DNA of 5,013 bases from UBA4655 sp964585575 (GTDB lineage Bacteria; Planctomycetota; Planctomycetia; Pirellulales; UBA1268). Position 1 is the first letter of the stretch. Every line of letters begins with the position of its first letter. The position numbers and the translations under genes were made by a program. The notes below the pieces were generated by a model. That model searched no databases. It saw nothing but the letters and a program-made list of their open reading frames with translations, and was not told the DNA's origin. The DNA lies in assembly GCA_964585575.1 (NCBI GenBank), contig CAZPEM010000193.1, positions 1-5,013 on the forward strand, written 5' to 3'. This document shows, one piece after another, positions 1-5,013 of the stretch.

Positions 1-2
1 GC

Positions 3-116
3 ATCGTGCTCCTGGCCGGCGGGGCGGTCGTGGCGGCGGCGGCGCGGTGGCGTTTCCGCCGCCGCGGGTCGCTCACGCGGGCCGGGGCTCCGCCGACTCG
101 AGCTCCTCGATCCTGA
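3..116 (+). CDS. 3' end of an unidentified, probably membrane-anchored protein (partial)
   Basis: This is the C-terminal 37 codons of a gene that begins outside the window, read in the frame starting at base 3 and ending at the TGA at 114-116. The visible peptide starts with a run of aliphatic and Ala/Gly residues (IVLLAGGAVVAAAA). A strongly basic stretch (RWRFRRR) and a short Ala/Pro/Arg tail follow. That pattern fits a last transmembrane helix with a cytoplasmic positive tail. About the first 28 codons nearly all end in G or C, as expected for coding DNA here, while the last ten use more A- and T-ending codons. Its end overlaps the convergent small gene by 44 bases. I cannot name a family from so short a piece. 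The frame could also be a chance open stretch. Confidence 0.45.
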   Translation: MVLLAGGAVVAAAARWRFRRRGSLTRAGAPPTRAPRS

Positions 117-312
117 CCACGTGGAAGAACGAGAGATGCTCGACACGATCGACGATCGATCCGTCGCCGCCGACACCCACCTCGATCCGGGACCGCATCG
201 GGATCACCTGATCCGGATGACGAATGTCGTACTGCCTGCCGTCGGTCGTGTGGATTCGAAATGGCAAAAAGGGGCTGCGCCGTGTGAAGGCGATGATGTC
301 GGCGGGGCTCAT
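73..312 (-). CDS. Small conserved hypothetical protein (79 aa) with PFxPFRIH...RHP core
   Basis: This encodes a 79-residue soluble protein of unknown function. Residues 1-34 carry the recognisable core: MSPADIIAF, then SPFLPFRIH (13-21), TDGRQYDIRHP (23-33) and a hydrophobic C-terminal half ending in FFHVVRIEEL (62-71). Small proteins with this PFxPFRIH...G...Y.I/V.HP pattern are, from memory, frequent in Planctomycetota, often in many copies per genome. Their role is not known to me. The start at 312 is preferred over an ATG at 387. It has a GGGAGG ribosome site five bases upstream, and family-like sequence begins there, whereas the extra 25 residues from 387 look like read-through of the leader. 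The gene lies alone, convergent with the partial gene at the left edge and divergent from the methyltransferase. No signal peptide or membrane segment is visible. Confidence 0.8.
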   Translation of the reverse strand: MSPADIIAFTRRSPFLPFRIHTTDGRQYDIRHPDQVIPMRSRIEVGVGGDGSIVDRVEHLSFFHVVRIEELESAEPRPA

Positions 313-317
313 GGCGG

Positions 318-323
318 CCTCCC
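318..323 (-). promoter_or_regulatory. Ribosome binding site fixing the start at 312
   Basis: On the - strand GGGAGG lies five bases before the ATG at 312. This is a strong Shine-Dalgarno match at good spacing. It is the main reason for choosing the 79-residue form of the small hypothetical protein over the longer frame opening at 387. Confidence 0.7.
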
Positions 324-365
324 GGAAGGCGAAGTGTGCGAGCCGAAGGAATCCACGGAGCAGGC

Positions 366-395
366 ATTGTATACGCACGTGCACCATCGACGCAA
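366..395 (-). promoter_or_regulatory. Possible promoter for the small hypothetical gene
   Basis: The only AT-rich patch in the divergent intergenic region gives TACAAT on the - strand (371 to 366), five of six matches to a sigma-70-type -10 box. TTGCGT sits 18 bases upstream (395 to 390), but only three of its six bases match the -35 consensus. Transcription would start near 359, leaving a leader of roughly 47 bases. The same patch reads TATACG on the + strand (370-375), a four-of-six -10 match that might serve the methyltransferase operon, although I see no -35 for it. This is a weak, motif-only call. Confidence 0.25.
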
Positions 396-422
396 GCGGC
401 CCGCAAGGGCCGGGCGAAGGGC

Positions 423-1259
423 ATGAGCGGAAGACCCGACGGTTCCCGCGACGCGATCCTCGCCCACAACGCGCGGGCCTGGGATCGGCTCGCGGAGGCG
501 GAGGCGGCGCTTGCCCGTCCGGCCGCTGATAACGCGTTCTCCGATCCGCGAGCCTGGCTCGGTGGCGGCGGCCCCGAAGGCCGGCCCTGGATCCCGGCTC
601 GCCTCGACGGACTCGAGGTGCTCTGCCTCGCTGCGGGCGGGGGAAAGCACGGCCCGCTCTACGCCGCGGCAGGCGGGCGGGTCACGGTCGTCGATCTTTC
701 GCCGGCGATGCTCGAACTCGATCGGCAGGTCGCCCGGGAGCGGAAGATCGATCTCGCGATCGTGCAGGGCTCGATGGACGACCTCTCGATGTTCGCCCCC
801 GGCCGGTTCGATCTCGTGATCCATCCGGTGAGCACCTGCTACCTGCCGGAGGTGTCGCGGGTCTTTCGGGAGGTGGCCCGCGTGACCCGTGCCGGTGGCA
901 CGTACGTCAGCCAGCACAAGTCGCCGGCGAGCCTCCAGGCAAAGCGGGATCTCAACGCGGCCGGCCGGTACGAACTCCTCCATCCGCAGACCGCGGGCGT
1001 CGCCCTCCCGCCCGAGCCACCGAGCCGGCTCCGCGAGCCGGGCACGCAGGAGTTCGTCCACTCGCTCACGGCGATCCTGGGCGGCATCTGCCGGGCCGGG
1101 TTTCAGGTCGAGGACGTGTTCGAGCCCGACCACACGGATCCGGCTGCCGCGGCCGGATCGTTCGCCCATCGCGCGGCGTTTCTCCCGCCGTACCTCCGCG
1201 TCCTCGCCCGCCGGTCGCGCGGCGGGCAGGGCGGTGCGGGGCTCATGCTGGTAGAGTAG
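423..1259 (+). CDS. Class I SAM-dependent methyltransferase (278 aa)
   Basis: This is a cytoplasmic Rossmann-fold methyltransferase. The substrate cannot be told from the sequence. An N-terminal NARAWDRL segment (about 16-23) is followed by the SAM-binding motif I, VLCLAAGGGKHG (66-77). The acidic end of strand 2 is VTVVDLS (Asp91), which should bind the SAM ribose. GSMDDL (116-121) is the adenine-side loop. RFDLVIHPVSTCYLPEV (128-144) covers strand 4, and ARVTRAGG (152-159) precedes strand 5. I recall this triple-glycine motif I and the HPVS.C..P.V segment from an unnamed UbiE-like family in bacteria. The C-terminal part (about 190-250) is probably the substrate cap. An upstream in-frame ATG at 336 would add 29 atypical residues, so 423 is preferred, although its GAAGG ribosome site (416-420) is only two bases away. 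It is the first gene of a + strand run and lies 16 bases before the ABM gene. Confidence 0.88.
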   Translation: MSGRPDGSRDAILAHNARAWDRLAEAEAALARPAADNAFSDPRAWLGGGGPEGRPWIPARLDGLEVLCLAAGGGKHGPLYAAAGGRVTVVDLSPAMLELDRQVARERKIDLAIVQGSMDDLSMFAPGRFDLVIHPVSTCYLPEVSRVFREVARVTRAGGTYVSQHKSPASLQAKRDLNAAGRYELLHPQTAGVALPPEPPSRLREPGTQEFVHSLTAILGGICRAGFQVEDVFEPDHTDPAAAAGSFAHRAAFLPPYLRVLARRSRGGQGGAGLMLVE

Positions 1260-1275
1260 TCCGAGGAGGATCCCC

Positions 1276-1563
1276 ATGATCTGTCTGAACGTGCTTTTGA
1301 CGGCGAAGGATGCGGCCGACGTGCCGAAGATCCGCGAGCATCTCGCCGCGGCCATGCGTTCGAGCCGCACCGAGCCCGGCTGCCTGCGGTTCGACGTCTA
1401 TCACTCGAACGCGGAGCCCAGGCGGTTCACGCTCGTCGAGCACTGGGCGACCCAGGAGTCGCTCGATCAGCACCGGCTGGCCGCCGCCTACAACGAGATC
1501 TACAAGCCGCACGTGATGCCGCTCGTGGATCGCGAGGGGCATCCGAGCACGCTTTTGGAGTGA
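1276..1563 (+). CDS. ABM-domain protein, putative quinol monooxygenase (95 aa)
   Basis: This is a small dimeric alpha/beta-barrel protein of the antibiotic biosynthesis monooxygenase (ABM) superfamily, similar in plan to YgiN. Family members oxidise quinols or aromatic polyketides without a cofactor, degrade haem, or have no known activity. The match rests on length (about 95 residues is typical) and on the usual ferredoxin-like pattern: strand 1 ICLNVLLTA (2-10), a helix to about 29, then RTEPGCLRFDVYHS (31-44), FTLVEHWATQESLDQH (51-66) and a C-terminal helix and strand ending near 85. His66 lies at the position often conserved after the EHW.....D.H motif. The start is well supported by AGGAGGA (1264-1270) five bases before the ATG. 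The gene sits between the methyltransferase and pabA with very short gaps, so co-transcription is likely. The substrate is unknown; a role with the adjacent methyltransferase is only inference. Confidence 0.85.
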   Translation: MICLNVLLTAKDAADVPKIREHLAAAMRSSRTEPGCLRFDVYHSNAEPRRFTLVEHWATQESLDQHRLAAAYNEIYKPHVMPLVDREGHPSTLLE

Positions 1564-1571
1564 GACGCTCC

Positions 1572-2168
1572 ATGCTCCTCCTCATCGACAACTACGACTC
1601 TTTCACGTTCAACCTCGTGCAGCGGTTCGGCGAGATCGCGGCCGACCTGCCGGTCGAGGTGCACCGCAACGACTGCGTGACCGGCGACGAGATCGCCCGG
1701 AAGTCACCGAGCCACCTCGTGATCTCTCCCGGCCCCTGCACGCCGAGCGAGGCCGGCGTGTCGTGCGACGTCGTGCGGCGGTTCGCCGGCCGGATGCCGA
1801 TCCTCGGCGTCTGCCTCGGCCACCAGTCGATCGGGCAGGTGTTCGGCGGAACAATCGTCCGCGCCAAGCGGCTGATGCACGGGAAGGTCGATCGGATCGA
1901 GCACACCGGCAAGGGGCTCTTCGCGGGGCTCGAGAGCCCCATCGAGGCGACCCGCTACCACAGCCTCGTGATCGACCCGCCGACCCTGCCGAAGGACTTC
2001 GAGGTCGACGCCTGGTCGACCGCCCCTGATGGCTCGCGGGAGATCATGGCGATCCGCCACAAATCGCTCCCGATCTACGGTCTGCAGTTCCATCCCGAGA
2101 GCTTCCTCACGCCGGCGGGCTACGACCTCCTGCGGGCGTTCCTGAAGACCTCCGCGGTGGCCGCATGA
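1572..2168 (+). CDS. pabA: Aminodeoxychorismate/anthranilate synthase glutamine amidotransferase subunit (198 aa)
   Basis: This is a class I glutamine amidotransferase that hydrolyses glutamine and channels ammonia to a chorismate-binding partner (PabB or TrpE). The product leads to p-aminobenzoate for folate or to anthranilate for tryptophan. The sequence opens with MLLLIDNYDSFTFNL and contains the oxyanion-region SPGPCTP (52-58). The nucleophile Cys81 is in GVCLGHQ, followed by RLMHGK (100-105), TRYHSLV (127-133) and the His174/Glu176 pair in QFHPES. All three catalytic residues are present and length is normal. It resembles E. coli PabA closely, but PabA and TrpG cannot be separated reliably and one protein can serve both enzymes. 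No partner gene lies in the window. The ATG at 1572 fits the family N-terminus. An in-frame GTG at 1560 overlaps the previous stop but has no ribosome site. GGAG (1557-1560) lies a rather long 11 bases before 1572. The last codons overlap moeA (ATGA). Confidence 0.95.
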   Translation: MLLLIDNYDSFTFNLVQRFGEIAADLPVEVHRNDCVTGDEIARKSPSHLVISPGPCTPSEAGVSCDVVRRFAGRMPILGVCLGHQSIGQVFGGTIVRAKRLMHGKVDRIEHTGKGLFAGLESPIEATRYHSLVIDPPTLPKDFEVDAWSTAPDGSREIMAIRHKSLPIYGLQFHPESFLTPAGYDLLRAFLKTSAVAA

Positions 2169-3427
2169 TCGAGCTTGCCGAGGCGATCGCGCTCGTGGAG
2201 TCGCACGCCCGGCCGCTGCCGCCGCGGCGGATGCGGCTGGCGGAGGCGGTCGGCCGCGTGCTCGCCCTGCCGGTCGTCTCCGACGTCGACTCGCCGCCGT
2301 GGGACCGGGCGATGATGGACGGCTTCGCGGTGCGGGGGGACGACGTGGCCTTGGCGGGCGAGGTCGGCGTCGAACTCGACGTCGTCGTGGACATCGCGGC
2401 CGGGGACGTGACGGGCATCGAGGTGCGGCGGGGCTCGTGCGCGCGGATCATGACCGGGGCGCCGGTGCCGAAGGGTGCCGACGCGGTCATCCCGATCGAG
2501 TGCCTGCTGCCGCCCGACTCCGCCGGGCCGCCGTCTCGGACCGGCCATGCCGGCAGCCGCGTGCGTCTCCGCGACGCGAAGTTTCGCGCCGGCCAGCACA
2601 TCGGCCGCCAGGGGGCGGCGTTCCGCGCGGGGCAGGAGGTGCTCGCCTGCGGCATGCGGCTGGCCGCCGCGGAGATCGGCCTCGCGGCGGAAGCGGGCGC
2701 GACGCACGTCGTCGCCTCGCCGCAGGTTCGCGTCGCGATCCTCTCGACGGGCAGCGAGCTGGTTTCCCCGGAGGCGGTGCCCGCCTTCGGCCAGACTCGC
2801 AACTCCAACGGCCCGATGCTCTTCGCGGCGGTGAAGCTCCTCGGCGGCGAGCCGATTCCGATGGGAGTCGCGGCCGACAGGCCGGAGGCGATCCGCGCTG
2901 CGGTGGCGCAGGGCCTCGCTGCCGACATCCTCGTGCTCTCCGGCGGCGTGTCGGCGGGAGACCTCGACCTCGTTCCGGAGATCTTCTCGCGGTCGGGCGT
3001 GGAAAAGGTCTTCCACAAGGTGCGGCTCAAGCCGGGCAAGCCGGTCTGGTTCGGCAGGCTCGAGCGGGCGGACTCCGCGCCGACGCTCGTCTTCGGCCTT
3101 CCCGGCAATCCCGCCAGCAGCCTCGTCTGCTTCGAGCTCTTCGTGCGGCCGGCGATCCGCATCCTCGCCGGCGCCGGTCGCGACGCCTGGCACCTGCCGC
3201 GGGCGAAGGCCGTGCTCACCGTGGCTGCGAAAGCGGCGGCCGACCGGCCCGTCTATCTTCCGTGCCGGCTCACGAGGTCGTCGCGGGGGCTCGAGGCGGC
3301 GCCGCTTCCGTGGACAGGCTCGTCGGATCTCCTCGGGCTCGCCGGGGCCGGCGGACTCCTCGCGCTGCCATCCGGCGGGAAGCGGTACGAAGCCGGCGAC
3401 GAGGTGGAGGTCGTCCTCCGCGATTGA
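2165..3427 (+). CDS. moeA: Molybdopterin molybdenumtransferase MoeA (420 aa)
   Basis: MoeA inserts molybdate into adenylylated molybdopterin, the last common step of molybdenum cofactor synthesis, in the cytoplasm. The full domain set is visible at near-usual length (E. coli MoeA is about 411 residues). The N-terminal region has SPPWDRAMMDGFAV (43-56) with the conserved Asp52. TGAPVPKGAD (97-106) and the RAGQHIGRQGAAFRAGQ segment (141-157) belong to the lid and linker domains. The MogA-like catalytic domain has LSTGSEL (193-199), NSNGPML (213-219), SGGVSAGDLD (259-268), KVRLKPGKPVWFG (285-297) and GLPGNPASS (311-319). The C-terminal beta domain runs from about 345 to the end. The ATG at 2165 overlaps the pabA stop as ATGA and has only a poor ribosome site of its own, so translational coupling is likely. 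A second MoeA paralogue serving as the tungsten-type enzyme cannot be excluded. No other cofactor genes are nearby. Confidence 0.96.
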   Translation: MIELAEAIALVESHARPLPPRRMRLAEAVGRVLALPVVSDVDSPPWDRAMMDGFAVRGDDVALAGEVGVELDVVVDIAAGDVTGIEVRRGSCARIMTGAPVPKGADAVIPIECLLPPDSAGPPSRTGHAGSRVRLRDAKFRAGQHIGRQGAAFRAGQEVLACGMRLAAAEIGLAAEAGATHVVASPQVRVAILSTGSELVSPEAVPAFGQTRNSNGPMLFAAVKLLGGEPIPMGVAADRPEAIRAAVAQGLAADILVLSGGVSAGDLDLVPEIFSRSGVEKVFHKVRLKPGKPVWFGRLERADSAPTLVFGLPGNPASSLVCFELFVRPAIRILAGAGRDAWHLPRAKAVLTVAAKAAADRPVYLPCRLTRSSRGLEAAPLPWTGSSDLLGLAGAGGLLALPSGGKRYEAGDEVEVVLRD

Positions 3428-3447
3428 CTCGCGGGCCACCACATACC

Positions 3448-3474
3448 GCCGCGACCATCGATTGGTCGGATGGC
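3448..3474. terminator. Hairpin between convergent operons, possible bidirectional terminator
   Basis: A perfect 6-base inverted repeat, CGACCA (3452-3457) and TGGTCG (3463-3468), flanks a 5-base loop TCGAT. The flanking GCC (3448-3450) and GGC (3472-3474) can extend the stem across a small internal loop. It sits in the 55-base gap between the convergent stops of moeA and the hub-domain gene, where a shared terminator would be expected. There is no T-run on either strand, so it is not a classic intrinsic terminator. Confidence 0.4.
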
Positions 3475-3482
3475 GTGCCGCC

Positions 3483-3887
3483 TCAGCCCGGGAGGCTCCT
3501 GTGGAAGTGCACGTGCTTCCAGGCGTTGCCCTGCTTCTTCCAAACCCGCGTCTCCTCGCAGCTCTTCGTAACCGGCTTGCCGGCGTCATCGAGCGACTGC
3601 GTGAGGCGGACGTAGGCGACGAGCGCGACGTCGGGGGCGAGGAATTTCACGACCGGGCTTGCGATCGTGTTCTGGACGGGCCGTGGCTTCTGCCCGACGG
3701 GGGCCGGAAGGTTGAAGTAGTACTCGTGGAAGGGGAGTCCCTCGACGAGCTGGCCGCGGGCCTCCGGCTCGAAGCAGGTGATGTCGTCGGCCACGAACTG
3801 CCGGTAGGCGTTCCAATCGCCGGCGGCGACGGCGTCGAGCAGCTTTTGCGAAAGGTAGACGAGATCCTTGGCGGTGTCGGCCATCAT
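3483..3887 (-). CDS. CaMKII-association (hub) domain-like protein, SnoaL/NTF2-like fold (134 aa)
   Basis: This is a small soluble protein of the NTF2-like superfamily whose closest recognisable relative is the association (hub) domain of calcium/calmodulin-dependent kinase II. Shared landmarks, compared with the animal domain from memory, are TCFEPEARGQLVEG (37-50), LPFHEYYF (51-58), the AYVRLTQ strand (91-97), EETRVW (111-116) and WKHVHFHRS (123-131). The protein consists of this domain alone, with no kinase part. In animals the domain assembles into 12-14-subunit rings. Bacterial stand-alone versions are known, but their role is unclear, and the NTF2-like pocket could bind a small ligand or be enzymatic. 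The ATG at 3887 overlaps the thyX stop as ATGA, and a second ATG follows directly. An in-frame ATG at 3938 lies inside thyX and adds residues not seen in the family. The ribosome site is weak (GGAA upstream), so coupling to thyX translation is likely. Confidence 0.9.
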   Translation of the reverse strand: MMADTAKDLVYLSQKLLDAVAAGDWNAYRQFVADDITCFEPEARGQLVEGLPFHEYYFNLPAPVGQKPRPVQNTIASPVVKFLAPDVALVAYVRLTQSLDDAGKPVTKSCEETRVWKKQGNAWKHVHFHRSLPG

Positions 3888-4834
3888 CGAGTTTCCGTGG
3901 GGGTGACGAGTCCGAGGGCGACCAGTTTCAAAAGGCATTCATCCCGCTCGCGGGAACGCTCGAGCGGTTTCCACGAGGGGTCTTGCGCGGCGAGGAAGGC
4001 GTCATGGGAGGCGGGCAATCCCGTGCCGCCGGACTGCGACACGAGCCGCTGGATCACCTCGCGGTCAAGCCGTGTCAGCCGCATCGCCTCGACCCGGTAG
4101 TCGAGAAACGCCTCCCAGACGAGCGGGAACAGCGGCTGGACGATCTCGCGGCCGATCGTCTCGGCGTAGCGGCGGATCTCGAGCTGGGCGTGGGCGTCCA
4201 TCCGCAGCGCCAGGAAATGGAGCAGGTTGTGGAGGTCGATCTTCCAGTAGGCCTCGGTGTAGGTCGAGAGCGGAAGGTCCTTGCGGGCCTGCTCCCTGGC
4301 GACGCCCGCCTCGAGCCGCTCCTCGTAGACGCGCCGGGCGAAGGATTGCAGTTCCGTTTCCGACTGCGTGAGCTTGTGGCCGGCGGGCACCGCGAGGCTC
4401 CCCTCGGAGCCCTGCCGGTTCGTCGCGGCCTGCAGCCGCCACTCGTCGTCGTGCGTCGACTGCATCGCGTCGATGGCGAGCGAATAACGGGTCGAGTATT
4501 CGTTGACGCTCGCGGTGCGGTGGCGGATCCACTGCCGCCAGCAGTCCATCGGCACGCGGACGACGAACTTCAGCTCCGCCATCTCGAAGGGGGTCGTGTG
4601 GGCGTGTCGCATGAGGTAGCGGATGAGCTGGCGGTCGTCGCTCACCTTCCGCGTGCCCTCCCCGTAGCTCACCCGTGCCGCCTGCACGACCGACCCGTCG
4701 TCCCCCATGCAGTCGACGAGCGCGACGAACCCGTCGTCGAGCACGGGAAACTTCCGCCACTTGAGCGACTCGAGCAGCGAGCCGCGGCCCGCGTCCGCAG
4801 GCGAAGTCGATGAACGGGCTGGTGCGGTCGACAT
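3884..4834 (-). CDS. thyX: Flavin-dependent thymidylate synthase ThyX, long form (316 aa)
   Basis: ThyX makes dTMP from dUMP using methylene-tetrahydrofolate, FAD and NADPH, replacing ThyA and returning tetrahydrofolate. The diagnostic motif RHRxxSxNExSxR is intact as RHRTASVNEYSTR (104-116). Other family landmarks are ARVSYGEGTRK (53-63), HTTPFEMAELKF (79-90), QWIRHR (101-106) and NRQGS (139-143). The C-terminal active-site stretch runs from LPLSTYTEAYW (187-197) through FLALRMDAHAQLEIRRYA (207-224). Typical ThyX proteins have about 220-260 residues. This one has a roughly 25-residue Ser/Ala-rich N-terminal lead and about 60 extra residues after 255. That tail is charged and partly helical (for example RERDECLLKLVALGLV, 295-310), and I recall similar long forms from planctomycetes. 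The ATG at 4834 has GAGGG four bases upstream. The gene is first in a two-gene unit with the hub-domain gene. No thyA is seen in the window. Confidence 0.96.
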   Translation of the reverse strand: MSTAPARSSTSPADAGRGSLLESLKWRKFPVLDDGFVALVDCMGDDGSVVQAARVSYGEGTRKVSDDRQLIRYLMRHAHTTPFEMAELKFVVRVPMDCWRQWIRHRTASVNEYSTRYSLAIDAMQSTHDDEWRLQAATNRQGSEGSLAVPAGHKLTQSETELQSFARRVYEERLEAGVAREQARKDLPLSTYTEAYWKIDLHNLLHFLALRMDAHAQLEIRRYAETIGREIVQPLFPLVWEAFLDYRVEAMRLTRLDREVIQRLVSQSGGTGLPASHDAFLAAQDPSWKPLERSRERDECLLKLVALGLVTPTETR

Positions 4835-5013
4835 GGGGCCCTCGCGAGTCGGTCAGGAGCCCAACAGGATCGCCCTCAAGGCCAGCCGAGACAAGGGTGT
4901 GGGAGGATTCCCCGCTCCTATGCGGCGTCTGTGCAGAGTTCCTTGAACGAGAGCGGATTGATTTGCAGGAGACCGCATTGCCGCCGGGGGAGCGGACGCA
5001 TCGTCGCTACGGC
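4835..5013. other. Region upstream of thyX with no supportable gene
   Basis: These 179 bases must hold the thyX promoter, but I find no convincing -35/-10 pair on the - strand. On the + strand GGAGA (4968-4972) lies five bases before a TTG at 4978, from which an open frame runs off the window. This could be the start of a divergent gene, but only 12 codons are visible. On the - strand an open stretch from the edge to a TAG at 4918-4920 reads 31 residues ending NPLSFKELCTDAA. Its third positions are less GC-rich than the real genes, and it might be the tail of an upstream - strand gene. Neither can be decided. No tRNA is visible. Confidence 0.4.

Noticed and set aside
336..422. Upstream ATG for the methyltransferase adding 29 residues
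   Set aside because: The added residues are not typical of the family and would cover the divergent promoter region; the ATG at 423 lies just before the recognisable domain.
309..1370. Long - strand open frame (353 codons) opposite the methyltransferase
   Set aside because: It is an antisense shadow of a clearly recognisable gene in GC-rich DNA; its Arg/Glu/Ala-rich translation shows no family motif.
1560..1571. GTG start for pabA overlapping the stop of the ABM gene
   Set aside because: The extra MRRS residues are not family-like and no ribosome site precedes it; the ATG at 1572 gives the standard PabA N-terminus.
2120..3589. Long - strand open frame (489 codons) opposite moeA
   Set aside because: MoeA on the + strand has full family motifs; the antisense translation is low-complexity Arg/Ala/His-rich and spans the operon boundary and part of the hub gene.
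2299..3615. Second + strand open frame (438 codons) inside moeA
   Set aside because: It is a frame-shifted shadow of moeA, rich in Arg and Gly with no recognisable domain.
3983..4813. + strand open frame (276 codons) opposite thyX
   Set aside because: It is antisense to an intact ThyX with its diagnostic motif; its translation matches no family I know.
4835..4930. Possible tRNA or structured RNA upstream of thyX
   Set aside because: I could not find a cloverleaf, an acceptor stem or a TPsiC-like arm; only short chance inverted repeats such as GGAG/CTCC are present.

Overview
This GC-rich window looks like ordinary chromosomal DNA of a bacterium, and a planctomycete is the best guess. The pointers are a small protein with a PFxPFRIH...RHP core, a type I recall mainly from Planctomycetota, and a long-form ThyX. 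This is recalled family knowledge, not a search result. I see no mobile element, CRISPR array, tRNA, rRNA or phage gene.

Layout. At the left edge the 3' end of a + strand gene, probably a membrane protein, runs into the window and overlaps the 3' end of a small - strand hypothetical gene (73-312). A 110-base divergent intergenic region (313-422) follows. From it a tight + strand run of four genes reads to 3427: a class I SAM-dependent methyltransferase (423-1259), an ABM-fold putative monooxygenase (1276-1563), the glutamine amidotransferase PabA/TrpG (1572-2168) and the molybdopterin molybdenumtransferase MoeA (2165-3427). Gaps are 16 and 8 bases, then a 4-base ATGA overlap, so they are probably one transcript. 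A 55-base convergent gap holds a short hairpin. On the - strand thyX (884-base scale: 3884-4834) leads into a small gene (3483-3887) encoding a stand-alone CaMKII-association (hub) domain, joined by another ATGA overlap. The last 179 bases hold no gene I can support.

How the genes fit. PabA supplies amide-derived ammonia for p-aminobenzoate (folate) or anthranilate (tryptophan). ThyX uses methylene-tetrahydrofolate to make dTMP. MoeA inserts molybdenum into molybdopterin. A loose pterin/folate theme therefore runs through the window, but the two operons are convergent and a functional link between them is only inference. The methyltransferase and ABM protein have unknown substrates. The most unusual element is the CaMKII-hub-like protein translationally coupled to ThyX. 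I found no convincing evidence for a wholly new system.
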